In this document: piece by piece, positions 20,181 to 30,000 of the stretch
Layout of the letters: every line of letters begins with the position of its first letter
How positions within the stretch are numbered: position 1 is the first letter of the stretch
Source: Norana najaformis
Lineage: Eukaryota; Annelida; Clitellata; Crassiclitellata; Hormogastridae
Reading direction: 5' to 3'
Length of the DNA stretch: 64,000 nt
NCBI GenBank assembly: GCA_964023275.1
Contig: OZ029914.1
Location: 10,857,561-10,921,560, forward strand
Notes under the pieces: model-generated
Told to the model about the DNA's origin: nothing
Database searches by the model: none
What the model saw: only the letters and a program-made list of their open reading frames with translations
Program-made: the position numbers and the translations under genes

Positions 20181-22256
20181 TTACATATATGAGCCATATA
20201 CATATTCAGTGCTATTGCTATGTAAATGCATCGGATTTTGCTTACTAATATACAAAGCAGTTCGCAGAATTGCTTTCGAGACATTCGCCTGATATCTTAA
20301 AATGTCAACGTTTTTTCCCGAAATCCTCTCATTATAGTAGCCGAACTCTGTAAGTGGTTTATTGAGAATTCTACAGCATCGAGTGTAGATGTATCTCAAA
20401 TATCTAACAGGACAGATGTAAATGGGGATCGTCCCATTTATGGCTGTTGTTGGCGTTGTTATTATAGTTTTCTGTAGCGTGAGAAAACCAAGAAGAATCT
20501 GGATGTGCATATCATATAATCCGGACCATTCGTTTCTCAGAGGGAAAGGAAGAAGGTCACAAAACAGGATATCAGCATGCACATTTGATGAGCATCTCAG
20601 TAATGTGTCAACTTCTGAACAAAGTTCGAGAGCCTTTCCATAGTTGCAAAGAGCATTGAAGTAAAAGTTAGCCATGTAAGCGGAACAGACAAAATACGTC
20701 GCGTTAATCGGCATTGCTATCTCGCTCAACAAAAACTCTTGCAAAATGGTAACATTTCTTGTGTCCTTTCTGTTTGTTGTAAATGAACACTGATTTCTTA
20801 TGTATTCTTCTCTATCTCTAATGTAGCAACATGCAGATGTTGTCGATAGCTCACGTGACCCAGTTGACAGCATCAAATGTTTACAGTGTTCATCTTCACC
20901 CGATAACCAACGCTGCTGAATCAGTTCAAATAACGACCAACCAAGCTGAAGTTGAATACGTGTAAAACCATAATCCCTTTTTTTAATCGACATATCAAAG
21001 AAAATGTCGGCCGATGCATTAATTTTAAGTCTGCTGTTTGGATTCTCGTGGTTGTTTAACTTCGACAGTTGCATATGCATCATGATGCCCTTGTGCAGGT
21101 GTTCAAGTTCTGGGAAAAAGCAATTCGAACTGTAAATGCAATTTATTCGAGACTTCCTCAGTAGTTTTTCTTCGATAATATTCAAAGAAAGATATGGAAG
21201 TTTGATCACCAGTGGATACACAGTCTGATTGGAAAATACCACATAGCCTGGATTCATTTGGTATGCCTTTGGTTCTCTGCTTATTATGTCTAAAATCTCT
21301 TCTTCTCCATAGCTAAGAAATAAAAGGATTTCATTGTTAAAGTCGGCGTTACACGACAAGTGATCTATCATATTATATGTAGGAAGGAAATAGTTTGGAA
21401 AGTTCCTTTCTATGAGCTTTGTAATGAAATCGAGAAGCAATTCTCTCGCAGCTTTCACAATGTTGCTATCTTCCCAAAACTCCGAAGGTTTTTCTTCGCA
21501 TGCCCACAACATCAACGTCTTGAAATAATAGGTACAAATGATTGTTTGATTTTCGCCACCGCATCGCCTTATTACATCTCTCTTTATGACTCTCAGCAAA
21601 TGATAGATGTACTTCTGTACATCTGTCCAGTGGTCACGTATCAAAAAAGCTTCGGCTTGTGAAAATGAATATCTCCATTGGGTGTTATCGTTCGGCTTCT
21701 TCGCATGAGGCTTTGAAACCAGGTGACATCCAGCTTTGACAATTTCATTTACAATATTCTCTGATGGCCAGCCGTTCAAACGTTTTCGAGTAATCCACTC
21801 ATATGCGTCTGGTGGCCATTGTGGACAGATTATGGCGTAAACGTTGTCTTTAGTAATCACATCAATATCTTGCCATCTTCCGTGGATCTTTCTCAAGATG
21901 ACACCTAAGCCATGGGTCAGAATTCTTAGTTTCTTGACGCAAGAAGGTCCTCTGTCGAAGTCATACGGCTTAATAAAAAATTCTACTCCCTTTCTTAGTC
22001 TAACAAATCCAACATGACAGTCTGTCGTGTCAATTATCAGAACATTTCTTGTACATCTTGCAGGAACATTGACATGACTATAAATGGCGCAGAGAGTCGT
22101 GTCACAGTACATGATGTCAATATCAGTTGGGTTGGAAAGAGTGTAAAAAAGAGGCATCTCAAATAAACTTCCACAAAGTAGATGCCTGACAGGTTCGTTG
22201 TATGAGAAAAGTACTTTTCGGAATTCCAAATAACTTTGCAGGTCTTCGGAGATCAT
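20181..22256 (-). CDS. Mab-21/cGAS-like nucleotidyltransferase, copy 3
   Basis: Single open exon, 691 residues from ATG (MISEDLQSYLEF), the same start as the ATG chosen for copies 1 and 2. It retains GS-x14-DID (about residues 29-47) and KDNVYAIICPQWPP with the third acid, followed by AYEWITRKRLNGWPS, GCHLVSKPHAKK, WRYSFSQAEAFLI and YYFKTLMLW. The 3' end and 3' flank are closest to copy 1. The 5' flank is the most diverged of the three. The 12 codons upstream of the ATG (SNIEEREIFCAK) match the equivalent of copies 1 and 2 (SNTVEKEIFCAK) and follow a conserved AG, so an upstream exon is possible. Family role: cyclic nucleotide second-messenger synthesis or a related non-catalytic function. 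Confidence 0.85.
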   Translation of the reverse strand: MISEDLQSYLEFRKVLFSYNEPVRHLLCGSLFEMPLFYTLSNPTDIDIMYCDTTLCAIYSHVNVPARCTRNVLIIDTTDCHVGFVRLRKGVEFFIKPYDFDRGPSCVKKLRILTHGLGVILRKIHGRWQDIDVITKDNVYAIICPQWPPDAYEWITRKRLNGWPSENIVNEIVKAGCHLVSKPHAKKPNDNTQWRYSFSQAEAFLIRDHWTDVQKYIYHLLRVIKRDVIRRCGGENQTIICTYYFKTLMLWACEEKPSEFWEDSNIVKAARELLLDFITKLIERNFPNYFLPTYNMIDHLSCNADFNNEILLFLSYGEEEILDIISREPKAYQMNPGYVVFSNQTVYPLVIKLPYLSLNIIEEKLLRKSRINCIYSSNCFFPELEHLHKGIMMHMQLSKLNNHENPNSRLKINASADIFFDMSIKKRDYGFTRIQLQLGWSLFELIQQRWLSGEDEHCKHLMLSTGSRELSTTSACCYIRDREEYIRNQCSFTTNRKDTRNVTILQEFLLSEIAMPINATYFVCSAYMANFYFNALCNYGKALELCSEVDTLLRCSSNVHADILFCDLLPFPLRNEWSGLYDMHIQILLGFLTLQKTIITTPTTAINGTIPIYICPVRYLRYIYTRCCRILNKPLTEFGYYNERISGKNVDILRYQANVSKAILRTALYISKQNPMHLHSNSTEYVYGSYM

Positions 22257-23402
22257 TTCTTTTGCACAGAAAATTTCCCGCTCTTCGATATTGCTCAGAA
22301 TGTGTGTTTAAGTCTGAGAGCAAACTGCGTCTTTATGGTAGGCCACCGTTCCACAACAGCATCTGTTAAAAGACGACGCAGGAATGTTTCATGAGTTCAC
22401 TTTCATAATATATGTTCTTATAGTAAAGGATAGTCACTGTAAGAGAGGTGTCAGACCCATTGAAAATAGTCTGAAAAATGAGCATCCGACTGTAAATATG
22501 TAATGAAGTGAAAGTTTTATTTACCTGCAAACAGAAGATCCGTTTTTTATATTAGTAATTGCACAAATCTTCTGGATGCTAGACCTAATATACTGTTAGA
22601 AACGTCACCGATGAACAAAAAATGCATCCGGGATTCGAAGCGTAAGTTGTTTTAACTAACTGACGGTTATGTAGTTATCACGATGAAGCTAGGCACTAAA
22701 CTAGTTTTCTGGTGTCCCTTTCTCATACGAACCTAACTATGTCGATTTCGCAGAGTGTAAACCCAGTTCGCATTCTGTATTTCACATGTATGTAGGTATG
22801 TATTTATGTATGTATGTATCCAATCACTTGTATAGCGCGTTTTATGAACCTCACAAAAGCGCTACAGCATGGTTATCTAGAATTTAATAAGCTAGGATAG
22901 CCGTACCATGCGCACTTACATGTCGAGACGCAACACGTGATTCTCCACATGTCATTGAGTAAATAAAATGACTTGTCCTAAGGCAGTCACTCATAGTGCA
23001 TGCAATTTAGAGGCGCTGACTTCAGGTCCTGTACACACCCCTTATCAGACCCTTAACCTGCTTGCGTATCCTGCTATTCCGATCGTTAAATAGGATTTTA
23101 AATGGGCCTACTTAATCAAGGGTGGTGTACATTTTCTAACTATAGATATTGGGATATCTCACTTATCTCAGTGGGTATATAGCTTAGCTCTACCGGAATG
23201 TATGTGTCATTGTCAGCGTACAAGAGCTCAATTATATTAAAACAGCCGAGGCCGATATTAAGTGGGAAATGAGCAAAAATAAATGCAAATATGCACGGTT
23301 TTCTCTGGAGACCGTGAGATCCCGACTCTGCTCATTTTTCAATGAATTTATCTGGTGAAATTTAGTACCTTGCTCAAATTCAAACTCTTTATCTTTAATC
23401 TG
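22257..23402. other. 5' flank of copy 3, no further gene recognised
   Basis: Diverged homologue of 6747-7870. It contains an interspersed repeat (CACTTGTATAGCGCGTTTTA at about 22826), also found at 7277 and 40433, and a short GTAT microsatellite. Frames open in unit 1 here are not conserved in unit 3, so I treat the interval as non-coding. Confidence 0.5.
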
Positions 23403-23671
23403 CAACATTATAAACAGATTTACAACTTTGCAGATTTTTATCAAGAAAATGCCTTGAAGCGGCCTGGTTACCAGCAGTGCTTTAAGAACAAGCATGTACC
23501 AACCTTAAGAAAGCCAGAAATGTCTACTCATTAACTCTATTTTATCGTAATAATGACCTATTAGAAAGTCCATGAAAGGAAATATTTCAGTCACTCTGAA
23601 ATTGTTTGAAGCTCTTCAAATATTCGGTTAAAGTGCGCAACGTAACAACGAGAGGCCTCAATAGTACGATG
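23403..23671 (+). repeat. Foldback repeat, left arm
   Basis: About 270 bp, imperfectly complementary to 24034-24300. Both arms contain GTCTACTCATTAAC, GACCTATTAGAAAGTCCATG, AAATATTTCAGTCAC and AACAACGAGAGGCCTCAATA, in opposite orientation. Confidence 0.8.
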
Positions 23672-23823
23672 TCAAAGTAGAGTTTTATAAATAGAGAATG
23701 CAACATGAATTCAAAGAATATCAAGAAGTTTATGATCCTTAATTACACTTACTAACTAGTGATTAGTCAGCATAAATCCAACAATGAAGTCCCGTGATTT
23801 GGGGCGTGGGTGTACATATTCAG

Positions 23824-24204
23824 TTACTGTTGCATCACTGTTATTAGGCCTACATAAATGAGAATCCAGTTTTGTATGATAATTTTCAAACACAGGTTCA
23901 TTACATAAGCATGGTTTGGACAAACACATTTCATAATATTTTCTCTTTCTTCTGATAACTCGAAATAAGCTTCATTTTCTACATATTTCAGATATGTGTT
24001 GGCAGAGTCAATTGTCATCTCGTCCAACACATCCATCGTACTATTGAGGCCTCTCGTTGTTACGTAGTGCACATTAACCGAATATTTGATGAGCTTCAAA
24101 CAATTCACTGTCCATCGTGACTGAAATATTTGCGTACATGGACTTTCTAATAGGTCACTTCTATGATAAAATAGGGTTAATGAGTAGACCTTTCTGCATT
24201 TCAT
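23824..24204 (-). CDS. Conserved unrecognised open frame upstream of copy 3
   Basis: A 126-codon frame. Its second half (from MDVLDEMTIDSANTYLKYVE) is the counterpart of 8288-8503, and its first half is read from the inverted-repeat arm. It sits in the loop and right arm of the foldback repeat, about 1.6 kb upstream of copy 3 on the same strand. Conservative amino-acid substitutions between the two copies hint at past coding constraint, but the C-terminal ends diverge by frameshift. No family is recognised. It may be a 5' exon or a remnant. Confidence 0.3.
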   Translation of the reverse strand: MKCRKVYSLTLFYHRSDLLESPCTQIFQSRWTVNCLKLIKYSVNVHYVTTRGLNSTMDVLDEMTIDSANTYLKYVENEAYFELSEERENIMKCVCPNHAYVMNLCLKIIIQNWILIYVGLITVMQQ

Positions 24205-24300
24205 AAGGTTTGTATATGCTTGTTATTAGAGCGCCGCGGGTAACCAGGCCGCTTCCAGACGTTTTCTTGATAAAAATCTGCAATATTGTAAACAGATCTA
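24034..24300 (-). repeat. Foldback repeat, right arm
   Basis: Inverted partner of 23403-23671 with a 362-base spacer. The duplication junction removed this arm from unit 1. Confidence 0.8.
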
Positions 24301-24499
24301 TAAATCAGTGTCATTAATTATCAATGCCATCCGGGAGAAAATAAACCTAGTACCTAATTGGTGCTACATCCTCAGTCTGGCATACAGTTGCATGTAATTT
24401 ACTCCATAGACGGACTTCCTTAGCCGTCAGTGCTGTGAGTCATAATGCAAATTCATGCAAGAGGCTGGTATTAAATGGCGCATTAATTCATTATGTATT

Positions 24500-25060
24500 T
24501 GGCATCCTCACAATATACTGGTAAACAGCCTTGCGGTGTGCGGACCCTTAGGCCCGAAGATCACGTATCGGGTGATGGTTGGCGAGCCCTTCGGCCCGAA
24601 ATGGTCACGTTTTGAAAGGATTTACTAGTTTATCTATTAATTGTATAGTATAGGGGTAGTCATCAGCACTCTATAATTATGGCAGCTGTAGAAGAAATGT
24701 ATTAGCACATCCTGATTGGGCTTGTTTAGGTCGAAGTACTCAGAGCGTAAGTACTAGTGCAAGTACTTGAGTGCAGAGTACAAGTACGAGGACCACAGTT
24801 GTGCTGATGCCCTTTTGAGGTCAGTTAACTTGAAGGTCAGCGCCATTAAGAAATAGTCAGAAGATATGCCATTAGACTCATCGTCCTACGGAAATTCATT
24901 CAGGATGTGTTGTCTTTTGTGACGAACATGGGTGACGAGGAGTTAATGGACTGCTACCGGAAAGTCATCGGAATGCCATATTTCTACAGCGACTGAAGAA
25001 GACCAGTGCATGCACATCCGACACTGGAAGTTTTGGCCTGTCTCAAACCTCAAATCTACA
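24500..25060. repeat. Duplicated block shared with 12455-13010
   Basis: Collinear with the block following unit 2, including CCTCACAATATACTGGTAAA and CTCAAACCTCAAATCTAC. It marks the right end of the duplicated region. Confidence 0.6.
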
Positions 25061-25689
25061 AATCCCATTGTACACACGTGGGCTAGGTCTAAACCGCGGG
25101 TCAAGGTCGATTAGCGACTGTGGCTTCACAACACGTAGCGTTATTTCCTGGCTGCGCTCCATCTATAGAGTATATATCATTGAACTTCATTTGACTAAAT
25201 GCCGATAAATAATACTAAAGGTCAACTTCATTAAATCAAAACAGCATTGTAAATGCATAAACAATTAGAAAATTTCTAAACCGCTTCTGTTAAAGCGCCT
25301 TGGCATGAAAATACTTCTAAAACGTCATATTTAGTTCAATTACATTCACGAGAGGGCTTTTGATATTTACTGTCACGTAGTTTAAAAGAAATGCGCCATC
25401 TGGTGAATTGCATTGTAGCGTGTGGAATAATGAGTGGTTATCTGGCGAATCAGTGGATATAATAAAAACAACTGTTAAATTCAGCATTTGTGAAATTGAA
25501 TTCAATCACAACCTTAAAAGTTTTAGTATAAACAATTTTTTACAGTTGTCTTCATTTTTATCTCTCTTGCTATTTTATGGCGCTTTTATGCATCAATAAG
25601 GTTGATGGCGACGATGCTGCGCTGCTGACGATTGTGGCGTAGGTCGGGACAAAGGTCTGTATGCAAATAGTGAAGGTTTATGGAGAGAG

Positions 25690-26800
25690 GATCTTCACTC
25701 TTAGCATTCCATGGAGATATCCTATCTTCCGAGCACTCCGAATTGTTTTAACGACTGTATAAATCATCTTCTTCGTGTCGTTAAACAAGTCTCCTCCTGG
25801 ATGGCATCTAATCTCTTGTGCCTGAATTCGTCTAAAACTGAATTCATACTTATTTGCATACGCGATCAGCTCAAGAAAATTCCTGATCCCTCTATCCCTC
25901 AGCCTGGACTCTGCCCCCACCCACACTTTTAATACTAACCCTTCCGTCCGCAATTTAGGTGTAATATTCGACCAACACCTCACCTTTTCTGATCATATCA
26001 CCCATCTTTCCCGCTCTTGCTTCATGCATATCCGCGACCTATGCAGAATCCGCCCTATCCTTGATTTTAAAACCGCATCTACCATTGCCACGTTCATAGT
26101 CCATGCAAAACTTGACTACTGCAATTCACTTTTCCTTAATATAAATGCAACCCAGATAAACCGCCTTCAAGCCATCCAGAATGCTCTCGCTCGTGCTGTC
26201 ACCAAAACTCCCTTACACCATCACATCACTCCTGTTCTGAAATCACTTCACTGGCTTAAAATGCCGGAACTAATAGAGTACAAAGTGTTATCTCTTACCT
26301 ACAACACACTTCAATCCTCCCAACCATCCTATCTTCGTCAATTATTTACTATCCAACAACTCCGTTCAACTCGCTCCTCGTCTGTCCTAACACTACTTCG
26401 CCCTCCCGTCGCCTCATCATTAAAATTCGGAAATCGCTCCATAGCCATAGCTACCCCACCCCTCTGGAATAAACTCCCACCAGAATTACGACAGTTATCT
26501 GATTTATCTTACGAACTCACCAACACTTCACCTCTTTCAGTTTCTGCTCTAGTTTTTCACTCAAAATTGAAAGCATTACTTTGTCAAAGGTCTTATCCTA
26601 ATTCTTTCTCTTCCCTTATCTCTCTTCTCACTTCATTTTCAAACACCATCCACCGTAGCCGTCCGAGTGTCTGCCTGCCTGCCTGACTCGTGGATCTTGA
26701 CCTGGAATCAAACCCTTTTGCCTATCGATTTTGTTTTGACTGAGTGCCTGTGAATAAACTGTTTCCCGCGACTTGTATGGACATTGTCCTCATGATAGCC
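25690..26800 (+). mobile_element. LINE family B (CR1/L2 group), 5'-truncated
   Basis: C-terminal half of a reverse-transcriptase polyprotein: WMASNLLCLNSSKTEF, then RNLGVIFDQHLTFSDHI, HAKLDYCNSLF, INRLQAIQNALARAVTKT, ITPVLKSLHWL and PLWNKLPPELRQL. One frameshift lies near 25905-25925 and separates the first two blocks; the rest is open to a stop at 26686. The 3' untranslated end (GATTTTGTTTTGACTGAG, GCCTGTGAATAA) recurs at 51161-51295 and, inverted, at 27261-27390, where the tail is ATTACG repeats. Endonuclease and N-terminal RT parts are missing, as is usual for 5' truncation. Confidence 0.8.
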
Positions 26801-27009
26801 TTTTCTGAGAACAGGATTCCTTCCTTTACAGTGAATAGTCGTTTCCTTTTCGCGTGCCTTTTAAACCTCTCCACTACTACTCTACATAGGCTATCGTAAC
26901 TATGGAACATCCTCCATTAATTAATTATGTACTGACTTTCATAGATTATAATTAACGAATGTCTTTTTGCAATGTACGGAATAAATGGGGTCTTGGAAAA
27001 CATTTTAAG

Positions 27010-27087
27010 ACGCCGGAAGCTGTCGTAAACGGGGATCATAATCCAATGGCGGTAGGCATTGATTTCTATTATTAGTTATATTGCTCG
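27010..27087 (+). promoter_or_regulatory. Probable FAF2 proximal promoter
   Basis: Just upstream of the FAF2 start codon are an ETS-type site (CCGGAAGC at 27013-27020), a CCAAT box at 27043-27047 and an overlapping YY1-like ATGGCGG, with no TATA box. This is the usual arrangement of a housekeeping promoter. LINE sequence ends about 200 bases upstream and another LINE fragment lies 170 bases downstream in intron 1. Confidence 0.5.
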
Positions 27088-30000
27088 ATGGAGGAAAGTG
27101 TTGACTTAACGGAGGAACAGACGGAGAAACTGCTCCATTTCCAGGTAGTATAGTTATTTCGCGTAACATATTTTTTAAAACTTAGTGCTGTGGTCGGTAC
27201 CCTGCTTGGCTTTAAACAAAAGTCGGATTTGGTCGGCTGCCGTAAAGGGTTTTTGCCCAATCGTAATCGTAATTCCGAGAATTCTACAGCGCCCAACGAA
27301 AGCCACGTCGCGGGGAACAGCTTATTCAGAGGCGCGCAGTCAAAACAAGATCGATAGGCAGAAGGGTTCGGTTCTAGGTCAAGATCTAAAAGTCAGACGG
27401 AATGTTAGTTGACGACTCACCCCACAATAACAGGCAATGAGAACTGCATGCAACATTGTGTAACGTGAAACAACATATACGCATTACCCTGAAGGATTAG
27501 TTGGGAAATCAAACGCAATTACAGGCATTTAGTTAAAGCTAAATATATCAAGAAAATAGTCGAGGTGAAGTGGTGAATTATAATGACTTGCATGAATATC
27601 TTCTGGCAAAAGATACTTATTCTTTTTGATAAAACTTGGCAAACCAATCCGAAACTAAGCACAAACTTCCCTGAAGAGTAGAAGGTGTTTAGTGAACCAA
27701 GAGATATTGCTATGGACTGTGCTACAAATTTTAAAGCTGCATGCTCCCCTAATAACATAAGTGCCAGTGAAAAACTTGAATAGTTATTTCTCAACAGGTT
27801 TAGTTATATAATCCTTGTTTTAAAATTTAGTGATATTAGCAGAGCTAATTAACCAATGTATTTGTAAAATGAAATGTGGCAAAGATCCTGGTGTGGATCA
27901 CATAGAAAATAGCATCTAGTTCACGCTCATCCTAGACTGCATGTTATGTTGTCACTTCTGTTCAATTAAATGCATGTGCTTGGCAGAGAACCAGTTTTGG
28001 TTTAGATAGCTGCAAAAATGATAAGATTTATCCAGACTCTTTGAAAAATGTTGGAGCATATTGACCTGGATATTGACCTGAATGTGGTTTTAAATTTGAT
28101 GTGCCATCGGTTTACTGCCTTGTGAATTAGGACTGGTGCTCTAGAAGTTTCTAATTAATATTTAATAATTATGGTACCTATTTAGTTACATCCAAGTTGC
28201 AGTTTAGATTCAAAAACTGAACCAGTTTTTCACTTACACTCCATGTATTCAGAGCAGTAGTGGATTACTTTACTAGTCATTGATCTGATATAAACCTGTG
28301 TGCATTGAAAATGTTTAGGGCTTTTGACAGAGTGATTCGTTCATTGAGCTAACGGAAGATATGTTCCTTGTGAATTTTTAACCAGTCTTATAACCTGGTA
28401 CAGTCTGAGTGCAGCTTTTGTGAGATGGGAGTATGTGCTGTCAGACTTGGTCACCCTGGCCTGTGGAGATAGGCAGGGTGCTGTTCTGTCTCCAGTTCTA
28501 TTTGTTGTGTGTGTCAACAACATGGCTGATCCAACCATGGGTGTAGAATTGGGGAGGCATTCTTGGGGTGTGCCATGTATGCAGATGAACTTCAATATCA
28601 GCATCACTGTGTGATCTTCAATCTATTCTTGGCATTTGCGCTGTTGAACTAGAAACTTTGGATATGAAATTAAATTTAGGTAAATCTCAAATTATAAGGA
28701 TTAGATCACTGTTTTGTAATGTGTGTAAGAATATTACTGTCAGTGAATGCCTTGTTCAGTGTTATGACAGTGTTGTAAAAATTATCTGACTGGATTTTAT
28801 TTAGTGAATTATTTCTCATGAAAAGCACCGAGAAACTATGAGATAAAAGATTAATGTAAGAAAGACTTCAATGTATCGCAGTTGATTAAACTGTCAAGTT
28901 GATATTTGGTTTTGATAGGAATTGACTGGAATTGACAATCTCGATGAATGTAGACAGCTTCTAATTGCCAGCAGATGGGATTTGGAGGTAAATACACATA
29001 CACACTAATTCTTATATTGATCTGGAATTAATATCTAGTGCTATTATACATATTTGTCTGGCAGTGAGCCACATCGACATCCTTCTTATGGATAATCTGG
29101 CCACAACTGTGTTTATGCTTTCAATCATTATTTGTGTGAATTTAAAGTGATGATGATGATGATGATGATGACGCTGATGCTGCTGATGATGATGATAATG
29201 ATGACGATGAGGAGGATGAGGACGAGGATGGTGATGAAGACATTGAGATGCTCACTGCTGTACATGTTGCATATCAACAAAGTGGAGAAGGATAATTTCA
29301 CAGTCTCTTGGAAAGGTTCTTTCTAGAATAACCTGAAAGATGTCTGTTAAGGTAATTGTCTTTTGTTTAGGTTGCTGTTCAGTCAATGCTCAGCAGGCGA
29401 GATGGTCGACAGTCTGCATTTAACGAGCCGTCTCGGCCCGACCAGAGGGCGCCACAGGTTAATGTGGACCCAACAGATAATGCGTGAGTTAACTACATTT
29501 CCTACAGGGTAGTCATATCTGTCCCGCGGGCTCATTTTGAGTCTTCGCATCAACCTCTGCTTCTCTTAAGGTTTTTGCTTTTCAAGAAAAATTCAAGAAG
29601 TCATTTACTGAATCACCCACAACAATAGAACTCCGTAGCAATGATGCAAGTTTAACAGTTGCTTCTGGTGATCAAGTGGTCAATGTACAAGGGACAGTCC
29701 AACCATTGGCTGGGTTTTCCTACTGCACGTTTCAGGTGGCCTTAATAATGAGTGACATAGTTTAGTTCAAAGGGTGCCTGTTTAAATGCGGGGAAAACAG
29801 GCTAACTTGGTTGAAGTCATAAAGTTGTAATTTGAGAGAAAAGTTGCAATGTTCACTTTGATCAGCGTTTGTGCTAGCAAGAAATTATTAAATCTATTAA
29901 GTTTGTATGTTCAACATAGTATTTTGCTCTATCTTATGATTTACTCTGAGATTTTGACTACTTTTTGCTCTGTTTGGTTGAAATCCTGTCTGTTGACTTT

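Larger units (their letters stand above)
17450..24033. repeat. Segmental duplication unit 3
   Basis: Collinear with unit 1 from the ATACATAAGGTTTGTG landmark through both SINEs, the Mab-21-like gene and the upstream flank to the conserved open frame. It differs from unit 1 by two insertions (17799-18230 and 18575-18775), a short expanded GTAT microsatellite at 22790-22818, and retention of the complete inverted repeat, whose right arm extends beyond this interval. Confidence 0.8.

Noticed and set aside
29132-29326. Methionine-rich frame
   Set aside because: Produced by the (GAT)n microsatellite in FAF2 intron 2.
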